A stretch of 38,135 nucleotides of DNA from Candidatus Hinthialibacter antarcticus (GCA_030765645.1 JAVCCE010000036.1:1-38135), one strand, 5' to 3'. Positions 6,724 through 15,582 are shown, counted from the stretch's first letter. The notes: a model not told the origin generated them from the sequence alone. Numbers and translations: made by a program.

Positions 6724-9552
6724 ATGAGACATGCAATTTTCCATCTAATCCACGCCATCGTGGCCCGGCATCCAATTGCGGTGGCGCTGCTGTCCGTCAT
6801 TGCGGCTGGCGCGTTGGGTTGGTACGGCGCGGTCAAGATGGAACTCATCACCGACCAGGACAAACTGCTCTCTCCCGAACTCGAATATCACCGTCGATAC
6901 ATGGATTTTATGGAGCGCTTCGGCGATCTGGAATTTCTCTATATTCTCATTGAAGGCCCCGACAAACAAAGCATGACCGATTTCGCCGACTCGTTGGCGC
7001 AGCGCCTGCGTGGAAGCGAAGACGTTAAATCAGTCGTGTATACCTTTCCCACTGCATGGATGCGCGAATACGTCTTGCATTACGCTCCGCTTGATGATTT
7101 ACAGACGCTCGACTCAGAACTCGCCGCCAACCGCGAAGACATTCAAACGCTCTATGACTATCAAAACATTGATCTGGTGTTAGATGAAATCGGGGACGGC
7201 ATCAGCGCAAACGCGATTGCCTCATCGACCCAAAGCGCCGCGACCGGCGAGTTGGAAACCATCATCGAGGCGTTGAATGGTACGTTCAAAGACCCATTCG
7301 CGGCGTTTCAGCAATTAGAAGACGAACTCGACAAAGCCTTGCCCGGCGACGCGCAATATATGTGGTCTGATAAAGGCAACTCGCTGTTGATGTTGGTCAT
7401 GCCCTCGAAGGATTTTTCAACTCTAAGCGTGATCGAGAAGCCGCTGCGCCGCATCCGCGCCGATATCCAACTGACCGAGTTGGATTTTGACCGCAAAGTG
7501 ACCGCCGGGTTGACGGGGCGCCCGGCGCTGCAAGCCGATGAAATGGCGACCACCAACCAGGACATGCTCAACGCCAGTTTCTATGCGCTCATCGGCGTCT
7601 CGATATTGTTTGTCTTTTTCTTCCGTGAAGTCAGCCGCCCTGCGTTGACGATGTTGACGCTGTTGATGGCGATGGGCTGGACGTTCGGCTTTGTTGCATT
7701 GACGTTGGGGCACCTCAATTTGCTTTCGACGGTTTTCGCGCTGGTGCTCATCGGTCTGGGCGTTGATTTCGGCATCCATTTTCTACACCGCTATCAGGAA
7801 GAACTGGGCTCGACCGGCGACCCGAAAGAAGCCGCGCTGTTTTCGCTGCAACACGCTGGCTCGGGCATCGTCACCGGCGCGCTCACCTCGTCGATTGCGT
7901 TTTTGTTGGCGCTGTTTACCAATTTTCTGGGACTGGCCGAGCTGGGCTACGTCGCGGGCGTCGGCATTCTCTTTTGCCTGGCGGGCATGTTAATCACGCT
8001 GCCTGCGTTGCTGATTGCGTTTGATACGCGTATTGGCGCGCTGCATGTTCCGACGCCGGTCCACCTGTTGGGGCTGCGCCACGGCGTACGGCATCCCCGC
8101 ACCTTGGCGCTCGTCTTGGTCGCGCTTTCGATTTACGCGGCGCCGAGTGCGATTCATGTGCGCTTTGACGACAATCTTCTCGATTTACAAGCAGACAATC
8201 TGGAGTCGGTCGAATACGAGCACAAATTGATGGAAGAATCCGACTATTCCACCTGGTATTGCGCGTTTCAGGAACCGGACATGGAGTCGGTGCGCGAAAC
8301 AATCGCTTTGTTGAAGGCTGATCCGACTGTCGCGGGGATGGAAAGTCTGGCGGACGTGATGCCCAAAACGCCTGGACAAACCCAACCGCTGCTGGATTCC
8401 ATTCAAAAAAATCTTTCGCAATCCGCCGCGTATGAAGCAGTCGAATATTTCCCCAATGTTTATGTGGCGCGCGGCTTGCGCGATTCGATCTCCGCGTTGT
8501 TGCTAAAAATCGAACGCATGAAGCAACAAGCCGAGCAGGCCAGTCAGGCGCCGCAATCCGGCGCGTCCGGCGGCTTGTCGTTGGAAGACATCCCCCAAGA
8601 GCAATTGGCGATGATGACGCCTGAGCAGATTGCCCAACTCAAAGCCATGCAAGAGGCCGCGCAATCGGGGCGGACGGTTGAGGCGCCTACGTTTGAAATC
8701 AGCGAAAGCGAACAGGCGAGGCTCGATCAACTCAGCCGCTTGGCGGAGGCCCTGTCGGGCAATAAGGAAGCGCTGAGCCAAAAATTAACCCGCGCCAATG
8801 CGCTGTTATTTGAGAACGCCCGGTCTAGCCTCAAGCGAGTGGCGCAATGGGCGGCGGCCCCGGCGCCCACGCCGGAGACTCTGCCCGAAGAATTTCAAAT
8901 GTTGTACGTCGGGCGGGACGGCTCGCTCCTGGTAATGGCGTTCCCCAAAGAAAACATCTGGGTCACTGAACAGATGGAAGCCTTCGTCGGCGCCATGCGC
9001 GAGATTGACCCCCTTGTGACCGGGACGCCGATTCAGGTGTATGAATCCAGCATCCTGATGCGCAATGCGTTTGCCCAGATCGGGCTGCTGTCGCTGGCGG
9101 CGGTGGCGGTGATGGTGTTTTTAGATTTTCTTTCGATCAAGGCCCTGTTTTTCGTCATGGGGCCGCTTTTGTTGGGCGTATTTTGGATGATGTGCGTCAT
9201 GGGAGAGTTTGGGCTGCACCTGAATCTCGCCAATTTCTTCGCCATTCCGATTTTGATTGGCATTGGCGTCGATAACGCTGTGCATTTTTACCACCGCTTT
9301 GAAGAAACCCGCGACGTCGAGAAGACTATGTACACCACCGGGACGACTTTAACGCTGACGACGTTGACCACATGCGTTGGTTTTGGCAGCCTGATATTCG
9401 CCTCGCATAAAGGCCTCGCCAGTTTTGGCGCGTTGATGGCGCTGGGGACGGCGACCTGCTGGTTCTCGTGTGTGATTGTCTTGCCAGCGATGCTTAAATT
9501 ATTCGGCATGGGCGGCGACCACCACCGCTATTCGATTGATTCGACCGGATAA
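6724..9552 (+). CDS. MMPL/RND superfamily membrane transporter (HpnN-like)
   Basis: This 942-residue protein has the duplicated RND layout. TM1 lies near residues 12-35, a large periplasmic loop at about 40-275, a bundle of membrane helices at about 280-440, a second TM near 455, a second periplasmic loop at about 475-770 and a last bundle at about 780-935. Each bundle carries the proton-relay motif of the MMPL/SSD group: GLGVDFGIHFLHR near 345 and GIGVDNAVHFYHR near 847. These pumps use proton-motive force to move lipids or hydrophobic molecules; HpnN-type members carry hopanoids. Loop 2 contains a Gln/Ala/Ser-rich insert at about 600-650, probably an extended or helical linker. It is followed by lptE-like and holA genes. 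The lipid link with LptE is suggestive, but the cargo is unknown. Confidence 0.9.
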   Translation: MRHAIFHLIHAIVARHPIAVALLSVIAAGALGWYGAVKMELITDQDKLLSPELEYHRRYMDFMERFGDLEFLYILIEGPDKQSMTDFADSLAQRLRGSEDVKSVVYTFPTAWMREYVLHYAPLDDLQTLDSELAANREDIQTLYDYQNIDLVLDEIGDGISANAIASSTQSAATGELETIIEALNGTFKDPFAAFQQLEDELDKALPGDAQYMWSDKGNSLLMLVMPSKDFSTLSVIEKPLRRIRADIQLTELDFDRKVTAGLTGRPALQADEMATTNQDMLNASFYALIGVSILFVFFFREVSRPALTMLTLLMAMGWTFGFVALTLGHLNLLSTVFALVLIGLGVDFGIHFLHRYQEELGSTGDPKEAALFSLQHAGSGIVTGALTSSIAFLLALFTNFLGLAELGYVAGVGILFCLAGMLITLPALLIAFDTRIGALHVPTPVHLLGLRHGVRHPRTLALVLVALSIYAAPSAIHVRFDDNLLDLQADNLESVEYEHKLMEESDYSTWYCAFQEPDMESVRETIALLKADPTVAGMESLADVMPKTPGQTQPLLDSIQKNLSQSAAYEAVEYFPNVYVARGLRDSISALLLKIERMKQQAEQASQAPQSGASGGLSLEDIPQEQLAMMTPEQIAQLKAMQEAAQSGRTVEAPTFEISESEQARLDQLSRLAEALSGNKEALSQKLTRANALLFENARSSLKRVAQWAAAPAPTPETLPEEFQMLYVGRDGSLLVMAFPKENIWVTEQMEAFVGAMREIDPLVTGTPIQVYESSILMRNAFAQIGLLSLAAVAVMVFLDFLSIKALFFVMGPLLLGVFWMMCVMGEFGLHLNLANFFAIPILIGIGVDNAVHFYHRFEETRDVEKTMYTTGTTLTLTTLTTCVGFGSLIFASHKGLASFGALMALGTATCWFSCVIVLPAMLKLFGMGGDHHRYSIDSTG

Positions 9553-9638
9553 GGTGATTTCAGACAACCGCTCTAGAAAAAAAACGGCGAATTCATTAGT
9601 CTGATTGAAATGAGTGAAATTCTGAATTGGACTATTCA

Positions 9639-10127
9639 ATGAAACAGCCTATCTCTCTCTGTTTGATCGCGGCGTTTGCGCTGATTCTGGCGTCGTGCGG
9701 CGCCCATTCGCCGCGCCTTCTTGACGAACAATACGCTACGATGCATATCAGCGTGGTCGAAAACCAGACCTTTGAAGTCGCGCTCGAAGAAAGCTTTACC
9801 CGCGACTTGATTAAAGTCTTCAAGCGCGATGGGCGTTTGCGTCTTGCGACGAAGTCCAACGCCGATCTGCAAATGACCGCGACCATCTCGAAAGCGCGCA
9901 TTTACCCGCTCGCCTTCAGCGACCTCGACCGCGCAGTGGGGTATTCATTGGATGTCGTCCTGCTGGTCACGGTGGAAGATTCAAGCGGCGATCTATTGCT
10001 GAATCAGCGCCCGTTTGTTGGCTCTGGAGTACAAATGATTACCCAGGACGAAAGCGCGGGCGGGTTGCAAAACGTGTCCGAGCAAATTGCCTCAGATGTA
10101 TTGAGTTTTCTGCTGGAAGGCTGGTAA
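9639..10127 (+). CDS. lptE: LptE-like outer-membrane lipoprotein
   Basis: This 162-residue lipoprotein has a signal peptide ending in lipobox LASC (Cys20), followed by Ser/Pro-containing sequence. The body fits LptE/RlpB: an early strand with VVENQTFE, FTRDLIKVFKRDGRLRLATKSNADLQMTATI and a strand-rich C-terminal half. LptE plugs the LptD barrel and helps insert LPS in the outer leaflet. Similarity to proteobacterial LptE is low, as is normal for this family, but position supports the call: holA starts 10 nt downstream, the order seen in Escherichia coli (lptE-holA). A TTG four codons upstream is the alternative start. The ATG at 9639 gives the standard signal peptide. It implies an LPS-bearing diderm cell. 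Confidence 0.78.
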   Translation: MKQPISLCLIAAFALILASCGAHSPRLLDEQYATMHISVVENQTFEVALEESFTRDLIKVFKRDGRLRLATKSNADLQMTATISKARIYPLAFSDLDRAVGYSLDVVLLVTVEDSSGDLLLNQRPFVGSGVQMITQDESAGGLQNVSEQIASDVLSFLLEGW

Positions 10128-10137
10128 CCCGCAGCGC

Positions 10138-11142
10138 ATGTCTGCTTCGGCCCCTCTCGTAACGGTTTTGGCGGGCGGCGATTCGCTGCAACGCCAGGCC
10201 GAAATCAAAAAAATCGCCAAACGCGCCTACAACGACGACGACTACGAAATCATGCGCTTTGACGCCGCGCAAAAGCAAACCATCCGCGCGGTCGAAGAGC
10301 TGCTTTCCTTCTCGATGTTAGACCCGAACCGGGTCGTCGTGCTTGAAAATGCGGATACCGTAAAAAGGCGGGTCGGCGCCGCCGCCGCTGATGATGACGA
10401 CGGGCCGGTCGGCAATGACTTGGCGGCCTTGCTCGATTTTATTAAATCGCCGCGCGGCGAAGCGCCGTTGGTGTTGCTCGTTGAATCTGAAAAAGATTTA
10501 TCGGCGGTCATCAAAAAAGCGCTCCCCCCCAAGACGGTCGTCAAACTGGCCAAGACCAGCACAAACAAAATTCGCGAAGCCGTTCTCAAACGCTGCAAGC
10601 AAGCGGGCGTTGAAATCAACCCCGACGCCGTGAAATTCTTTCTCGACCAATGCGGCGATGACGCCGCCGCCGCCCAACGCGAACTTGAAAAATTGTTGTT
10701 ATGGGCGGAAGACGGGCAAACCATCACCCTCGACGACTGTCGCCGCCTGATCGAGACCGAAGACGAAGAGAGCGTTTGGGAACTCACCGCCGCAGCGGGA
10801 CAAAAGAAAACCCGCGACGCCTTGATGCGCCTTCATCAATTATTGGAGCAGGGAGACCACCCCATTAAAATTATGGCGGCGCTGTCCAACCACTTTCGAA
10901 TGCTCTACTCATGCCGCGCCTTAATGGCGGACGGCGTCGACCGCAATCAGTGGGCCAAGCGTTTGGGCAAGCCGCCCTGGATGATTGACCGCGCGGGACG
11001 CCAGGCGGGGCAGTTTAGTTTAGACGCCATGCAAAACGCCGTGCGGCTGCTGCAACAGGCTGACGCTGATGGCAAGGGCGGTAAGTCGAATGAATTTCTG
11101 GTGGTTGAGCGTTTGGTGATTGACTTGTGTCGCCTTGCATAA
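10138..11142 (+). CDS. holA: DNA polymerase III delta subunit
   Basis: This 334-residue protein matches HolA throughout: an N-terminal LVTVLAGGD strand, FDAAQ and the region RAVEELLSFSMLDPNRVVVLENAD (the 'sums of sizes' helix and strand typical of delta). Then come LLVESEKDL, a middle helical domain with VKFFLDQCGDDAAAAQRELEKLLLWA, and a C-terminal collar domain with HPIKIMAALSNHFRMLYSCRAL. Delta opens the beta sliding clamp as part of the clamp-loader complex. It follows the LptE-like gene by 10 nt and is probably cotranscribed. A short Asp-rich insert (residues about 80-95, AAAADDDDGP) breaks the N-terminal domain and is unusual. Length is normal for the family. Confidence 0.93.
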   Translation: MSASAPLVTVLAGGDSLQRQAEIKKIAKRAYNDDDYEIMRFDAAQKQTIRAVEELLSFSMLDPNRVVVLENADTVKRRVGAAAADDDDGPVGNDLAALLDFIKSPRGEAPLVLLVESEKDLSAVIKKALPPKTVVKLAKTSTNKIREAVLKRCKQAGVEINPDAVKFFLDQCGDDAAAAQRELEKLLLWAEDGQTITLDDCRRLIETEDEESVWELTAAAGQKKTRDALMRLHQLLEQGDHPIKIMAALSNHFRMLYSCRALMADGVDRNQWAKRLGKPPWMIDRAGRQAGQFSLDAMQNAVRLLQQADADGKGGKSNEFLVVERLVIDLCRLA

Positions 11143-11332
11143 CCGTCGCGCATGGTGACGTTTGCGGGATTTTGTACTATTCTCACAAGGAACGGGGAAT
11201 CGGCCCGCTGGATTCGTGAAAATTGCGGTTTAGTGAATTAAGCCGATTGGCGATGTAGACATTTACTATGCTACACGCCCATACTATGCCTATATCGAAC
11301 CCCCGATTGCATCGTTGCATGGAGAAGAAAGA

Positions 11333-13831
11333 ATGAAACACCGTGTTGTTTTCGCCGCACTGCTGATTGTTTGCATTGGAGGGGCGCTGGTATGGCAAAC
11401 GCCGACGGCGCATGCACAAGCCAAAGGCTGGTGCGAAGAAATTTATCTCGCGCGTGAAACCGCCATCGGGCGCCGCGTCTCAACGCCCGCCATCACCGCT
11501 GACGGCGACAATGTATTTGTCGTGTACCGCCAGGGCGAGATTCGGTTTCTCTCATCGACAGACCGGGGCAAGACCTGGAACGGCCCGATCTCGGTGACGC
11601 CGGGCAACGCCGCCAATGGGGCGCCCGCGATTGCAAAAATCGGTAATAAACTGGTTGTGTCATGGCCTGCCGTGGTTGAAGTCGGCTCGGGCATGAGCGC
11701 CTTTCAATTGTTCTATTCTCAAAGCGTTGATAATGGAAAAACCTGGAGCGCGGCGGAGCGCATTCACGAATCGCGCGATGACGCGATGATGCCGCGAATG
11801 TTGCCAGTCGACGGCCAGTTGTTTTTGCTATGGTTAGAAACCCCGCTCAGTGAAACGTTGGGCAAACTCTCGCTGCAAGAGCGCTTGAATATTACGCCCG
11901 AATCAATCGAAACGCTGCGTAACGCCAATGCGCGCGGCGGCCAGTTGCAACAACAAATGCGTCAGGTCCAATCGATCATGTACGTGTCCTCGTTTTCGCC
12001 CACGGGCGGAACCTTCTCTCCGGCCAATCGCGTGGAGCAGGCCAACAGCCAGACCTTGCCGCACGTGTTCAATATTTTCGGGCCGTATCGCGGCAGCCTG
12101 TTTGTGACCGTGAACGAAAACACTGACCTGAAATTGTATGAATCAAAAGACGGCGGACAAACTTGGCGGCCCAATTTCCAGGGCGCGCCGTTTTTAAGTA
12201 CGCGGATGCAGTCGGACATCAAAATCGTCGACGGCAAAGCGGTTACGGTTTGGACGCGGCGCGATCCATTTGAGCGCATTCCGGTCAATTTTGAGGCGGA
12301 CGCATCCGACAGCAATTCGCGCAGCGCTCAACTGTCAGTTCCCCATTATGTGCGTTCGGTGCCGCGTATCGCCCAGAGCGACAACGACTATCACGTCGTC
12401 TGGGAAGCGGGCGAAAGCGAAGACAGCTGGTTAACTTATATTCGCACCGATGACGACCGCCCCACTTCGTCAATCAATCACCCCAGCAGCGGCGATATCG
12501 AAACCCGTACCATGACGTTTCAATGGAACGGCGACGACAATATTTCCGCCAGCCGCAATCTGAAATATTCATACACCTACGGCGAAGAGCCTTGGACGCG
12601 GCCTCAACCGCAAAATCAAGCCACATTGCAAACGCCGCCTGATGGGGAATATACCTTCAAAGTGCGCGCTGAAGACGTGGCGGGCAATATTCAAGAGCCG
12701 CCGGCGGAATTTGCGTTCAATACCATTAAGTCGGCGCCAGTCACTCAATTGACCAATGCGCCAGTCAACGGGTCGGAAGTTGAAACCCGCCAATTCACGC
12801 TTGAATTCATCGGCAGCGATAATAACGATTCGATGGACCAGTTGGAATATTCAGCCAAGTTAGACGACGGCGACTGGACGCCTTATCAGAAGGGGACCAG
12901 CCATACGTTCTCGAACCTCGCCAATGGTTCCCGTACGTTTGCGGTTCGTATGCGCGACGCGCGCGGCAATGTTGAACAAGAGCCGCCTTCGTGCAACGTG
13001 ATCGTAAAAATCGGTATGGAACTGGTCTTGGAAACAAAGCCGGACGTCATCACCAGCGATGAGGCGCTCGACTTTGGTTGGAAGGCCATTGATGACAAAG
13101 GCCAGCCAGTCAAAATCAGTTACCGCTATCAATTAGATGAAGATGAAGTCAAGACGTTGGAAGAACCCAAATTGCAAATCAACGACCTCGAAGAAGGCGT
13201 TCACGTTTTGCAGGTGTGGGGCATTGATGCCTCGGGCGACCAAACCCCGAAGGTTGAATACAAATGGATGATCGACCGTACGCCGCCTGATCTCGCGGCC
13301 CGTTTTGCGAAATCGTATCAAAACGGCTTCCCGGTGCTCACGATGAATGCCAGCGATCCTGCGTTGCCGGACGGCGCCGACCCCGGCGTCCCGACGATGT
13401 TCCAATATAAAATGGGCGGCGACTGGATTGATTTCAACCACCAGGGTTCCATCTGGCTGGCGCCGAAGAAACTCGCGTTTTATTCGCTGGGCTATTCGAT
13501 TGAAATTCGCGCCATTGATGACGCAGGCAATGTTGACGTCGCCCCGGCTGTGGTCGGGTTGCAAATCTGGGCGCGTACCAACCCGTTGATTTTCTACCCC
13601 ATCGTGGTTTTGGTTGCGGTCGCGTTGATCGTGTTATTGTTACGCTTCATTCCGAGAGGGTCGTCGCGTAAGAGTTCGCTGGCAACCTCGCCTGCGCTTG
13701 ATTCAGACGAAAGCGACTCGTCGTTCGCCGATGACGATAGCTCAAGCGATTTCGATTATGGCTCTGATGACTCTTCGTTCTCGTTTGATGACGATGACGA
13801 CAAAAAGAAAGATGAAGACCCGTATGCGTAA
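11333..13831 (+). CDS. Sialidase-like (BNR-repeat) exported protein with C-terminal anchor and acidic tail
   Basis: This ~832-residue protein starts with a Sec signal peptide that probably ends near AHAQA (residues 24-28). Asp-box repeats of beta-propellers follow: STDRGKTW near 75, SVDNGKTW near 133 and SKDGGQTW near 271. Residues about 380-740 form three or four Ig/Fn3-like modules; phrases such as GEYTFKVRAEDVAGN and GSRTFAVRMRDARGN recur. A membrane helix at about 751-773 is followed by RFIPRGSSRKSS, a basic stop-transfer signal. The last ~50 residues are almost only Asp and Ser. The predicted topology is a large extracytoplasmic propeller plus stalk with a short acidic cytoplasmic tail. 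Catalytic sialidase residues are not evident, so a binding or sensing role is as likely as hydrolysis. GGAG eight bases before the ATG at 11333 fixes the start. The next gene overlaps its end. Confidence 0.85.
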   Translation: MKHRVVFAALLIVCIGGALVWQTPTAHAQAKGWCEEIYLARETAIGRRVSTPAITADGDNVFVVYRQGEIRFLSSTDRGKTWNGPISVTPGNAANGAPAIAKIGNKLVVSWPAVVEVGSGMSAFQLFYSQSVDNGKTWSAAERIHESRDDAMMPRMLPVDGQLFLLWLETPLSETLGKLSLQERLNITPESIETLRNANARGGQLQQQMRQVQSIMYVSSFSPTGGTFSPANRVEQANSQTLPHVFNIFGPYRGSLFVTVNENTDLKLYESKDGGQTWRPNFQGAPFLSTRMQSDIKIVDGKAVTVWTRRDPFERIPVNFEADASDSNSRSAQLSVPHYVRSVPRIAQSDNDYHVVWEAGESEDSWLTYIRTDDDRPTSSINHPSSGDIETRTMTFQWNGDDNISASRNLKYSYTYGEEPWTRPQPQNQATLQTPPDGEYTFKVRAEDVAGNIQEPPAEFAFNTIKSAPVTQLTNAPVNGSEVETRQFTLEFIGSDNNDSMDQLEYSAKLDDGDWTPYQKGTSHTFSNLANGSRTFAVRMRDARGNVEQEPPSCNVIVKIGMELVLETKPDVITSDEALDFGWKAIDDKGQPVKISYRYQLDEDEVKTLEEPKLQINDLEEGVHVLQVWGIDASGDQTPKVEYKWMIDRTPPDLAARFAKSYQNGFPVLTMNASDPALPDGADPGVPTMFQYKMGGDWIDFNHQGSIWLAPKKLAFYSLGYSIEIRAIDDAGNVDVAPAVVGLQIWARTNPLIFYPIVVLVAVALIVLLLRFIPRGSSRKSSLATSPALDSDESDSSFADDDSSSDFDYGSDDSSFSFDDDDDKKKDEDPYA

Positions 13832-14705
13832 GAGCGCGGGCTTCGACCAATGGACGCTCAAGGCCGCCGCGTGTTTCGCGACGGCCTTTTTCCTGGCGGT
13901 GTGTCCAGCGAGCGGGCGTCCGGTGGTGTTGGAACTGTTTATCGCAAACAGCGGTTGTTCTAACTGCCGCTTCTCGATTGAGGCGGTGCAGCAATTACGC
14001 GAAGAATTCAGCAAAGATGAGTTGCACGTGTTGGTGCACCCCATTCTCGCATCAGACGCTCTGACAGAGTCAGAACGCCGGGTGCGCTTTCTCAACGCAA
14101 ACGCGCGCCCGACGGCGGCCCAACTGCCGTTGGCGGTGTTCGATGGATTTCAGCGAATACCAGGAGCGTCTGGAGGTATCTTTCACTCTTACAGTGAAGT
14201 AATCCGTGCTCGACAGGCGCAAGCCAACGAGGGGGCGCTTGAGGCGTGGATGGACGTTAGCGGCGGTGGGGTGATCGCTTCCGCGACGTATGTCGGCTCT
14301 GTCACGCCGACGCCGGGCAGTTTTCAACTCCATTTGGCGATTACCCAAGAGCGCTCCAGCGACCAAATGCCGATTGTGCGGTATTTTGAGACGCTCACCC
14401 CAGAGCACCACCAACAAGTGGAGCGCAATTTATCGTTTGTGTTTGATGAACCTTCGCTGGATGTGTACTTGATTCTACAAGACGAAATTCTACAAGACGA
14501 AAAATCGAAAAAAATTCTGGTTTCTATCCGCGCTACGCCGCAGGCGTCTATCAGTGTTGATCTCAATAACGACGGGCGTTTGGATGCGCGAGACGCCTTC
14601 TTTTTTGCGCTGCTGTGGGCGAAGCGCGACCCCAAGGCCGACATCAACGTCGACGGCTTGATTAACGGGCTTGATATACTCAATCTGATTGGCCCCCGCC
14701 CATAA
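13812..14705 (+). CDS. Secreted thioredoxin-like (DUF1223-like) protein with C-terminal dockerin
   Basis: This protein of ~297 residues has a basic N-terminus, a hydrophobic signal peptide to about PASG (residue 35), then PVVLELFIANSGCSNC with a CxxC pair at C49 and C52. This resembles the start of DUF1223 thioredoxin-fold proteins (ELFTSQGCSSC). The C-terminus (about 252-297) carries two dockerin-like calcium-binding repeats: DLNNDGRLDARD and DINVDGLINGLD. Dockerins bind cohesins or mark cell-surface sorting in non-cellulosomal bacteria. The gene overlaps the end of the BNR gene: ATG at 13812 (used) or 13824, with the upstream stop at 13829-13831. The two are therefore translationally coupled and may act at the same surface site. 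Redox activity is plausible but unproven. Upstream in-frame codons inside the BNR gene would give a highly basic, unlikely N-terminus. Confidence 0.75.
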   Translation: MKTRMRKSAGFDQWTLKAAACFATAFFLAVCPASGRPVVLELFIANSGCSNCRFSIEAVQQLREEFSKDELHVLVHPILASDALTESERRVRFLNANARPTAAQLPLAVFDGFQRIPGASGGIFHSYSEVIRARQAQANEGALEAWMDVSGGGVIASATYVGSVTPTPGSFQLHLAITQERSSDQMPIVRYFETLTPEHHQQVERNLSFVFDEPSLDVYLILQDEILQDEKSKKILVSIRATPQASISVDLNNDGRLDARDAFFFALLWAKRDPKADINVDGLINGLDILNLIGPRP

Positions 14706-14831
14706 ACCGCGATACAACCGGAAAAAATTGCTTGCTTTCCTGCGGCATCTTCTACCCGATCCCTCTGTGCTCTCGATGAGTCAAATTCTATAAGTTCAAT
14801 TTTTTGAGTACGTTATTTCTCGTCTTTTGAA

Positions 14832-14847
14832 TTGGTATAGCCATTGC
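14832..14847 (+). promoter_or_regulatory. Sigma-54-like -24/-12 promoter
   Basis: TTGGTATAGCCATTGC keeps the GG and GC dinucleotides at the sigma-54 spacing and has the TTGC of the -12 box. The -24 box is imperfect (TGGTAT against TGGCAC). A start site about 12 bases downstream would leave a ~25-nt leader with the AGGAGG ribosome binding site of the next gene. I saw no enhancer-binding protein gene nearby. Confidence 0.3.
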
Positions 14848-14883
14848 GCTCTTGAAAGAAAACAAGGCGATCAGGAGGCGGTT

Positions 14884-15186
14884 ATGGCTCAAGTCATTAC
14901 AATGCCAGCGCGGAAAAGCGGCATCCAATATAAAGACAGGCTCAAGACCCAGGGCGAGCGTTTTTCTGTCATGGAACGCAAGTTGGTCGATCAGGCCGAA
15001 TTTTACGAAGCAATGATTCTGGTGCTGGACGACGTCCGGCTGCAGAACATTCGCAAGCGCGATTATGCCATGATGGACATCATCGCTGAGGAAATTCCCC
15101 GTTATCAAAAGCGTTTGGATGAAGTGAAAGATATGCTCGACAAATTGCGGGCTGAGTTCCAGATGCAGCAGGTTGCGGCTAACTAA
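14884..15186 (+). CDS. Small charged helical (coiled-coil) protein, unknown function
   Basis: I do not recognise the family. The 100-residue protein has a short variable N-terminus (AQVITMPARKSG). From about residue 20 to 95 it is almost wholly helical with heptad-like spacing of hydrophobic residues: RFSVMERKLVDQAEFYEAMILVLDDV, then IIAEEIPRYQKRLDEVKDMLDKLRAEF. There is no signal peptide or membrane segment, so it is probably a cytoplasmic oligomer. AGGAGG at 14873-14878, five bases before the ATG, is the strongest ribosome binding site in the window and suggests high expression. A possible sigma-54 promoter lies just upstream and a strong terminator 67 nt downstream, so it looks like a monocistronic, well-expressed gene. 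It could be a small regulatory or structural protein. Confidence 0.75.
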   Translation: MAQVITMPARKSGIQYKDRLKTQGERFSVMERKLVDQAEFYEAMILVLDDVRLQNIRKRDYAMMDIIAEEIPRYQKRLDEVKDMLDKLRAEFQMQQVAAN

Positions 15187-15252
15187 AGCCGTGTTGGATT
15201 AACAAAAACGTAACGTAATACCAAACAAATATACCCTCACCCTTTTTGATGA

Positions 15253-15301
15253 ACGGTATGAGACGTCTGTGTTATGACGCTCCTCATACCGTCTTTTTTT
15301 T
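15253..15301 (+). terminator. Rho-independent terminator
   Basis: A perfect 10-bp stem (ACGGTATGAG at 15253-15262 with CTCATACCGT at 15283-15292) encloses a 20-nt loop and is followed by CTTTTTTTTT. It ends the transcript of the small coiled-coil gene. Confidence 0.85.
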
Positions 15302-15342
15302 TGTTATTTTTCATTGCAAATATTCGATCTTTCACTATATCA

Positions 15343-15421
15343 GGCATGGGTACAACTCTGCTCGCTTCAGTGCGGGCTTTCAGGCCCTTTGCACAGGCGC
15401 TCCCAGAGTTGCACCCATGCC
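15343..15421. repeat. Complete copy of ~80-nt palindromic repeat P80
   Basis: The termini GGCATGGGTaCAACTCTG and CAGAGTTgCACCCATGCC are inverted repeats with one mismatch. The inner part (GTGC with GCAC and partly complementary GC-rich stretches) can extend the stem with bulges around a GGGC/GCCC core. Nearly identical copies are at 37998-38077 and, truncated, at 1-37. This copy is followed by TGTCATTGACTTAAG, which also follows the remnant at 35632. No transposase lies nearby, so it is a REP- or MITE-like non-autonomous element. Confidence 0.85.
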
Positions 15422-15467
15422 TGAATCAATGTCATTGACTTAAGAACACCAAAGCCCTTCGACAGTG

Positions 15468-15547
15468 TTATTGCGAGGAGACCAAAGGCCGACGCGGCAA
15501 TCTCACCCATCAATAAAGCGAGATTGCTTCGCTTCGCTCGCAATGAC
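15468..15547. repeat. Palindromic intergenic element of the ATTGCGAG...CTCGCAAT type
   Basis: ATTGCGAG at 15470-15477 and CTCGCAAT at 15537-15544 are exact inverted ends. The inner parts (CGGCAATCTC and GAGATTGCTTCG) also pair, giving a long imperfect hairpin. This sequence type recurs in intergenic regions of many unrelated bacterial genomes. It sits 46 bases right of the P80 copy. Confidence 0.8.
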
Positions 15548-15582
15548 ACAGATGCGGTAAAGGGTGATGATCCGTTAAAGTT

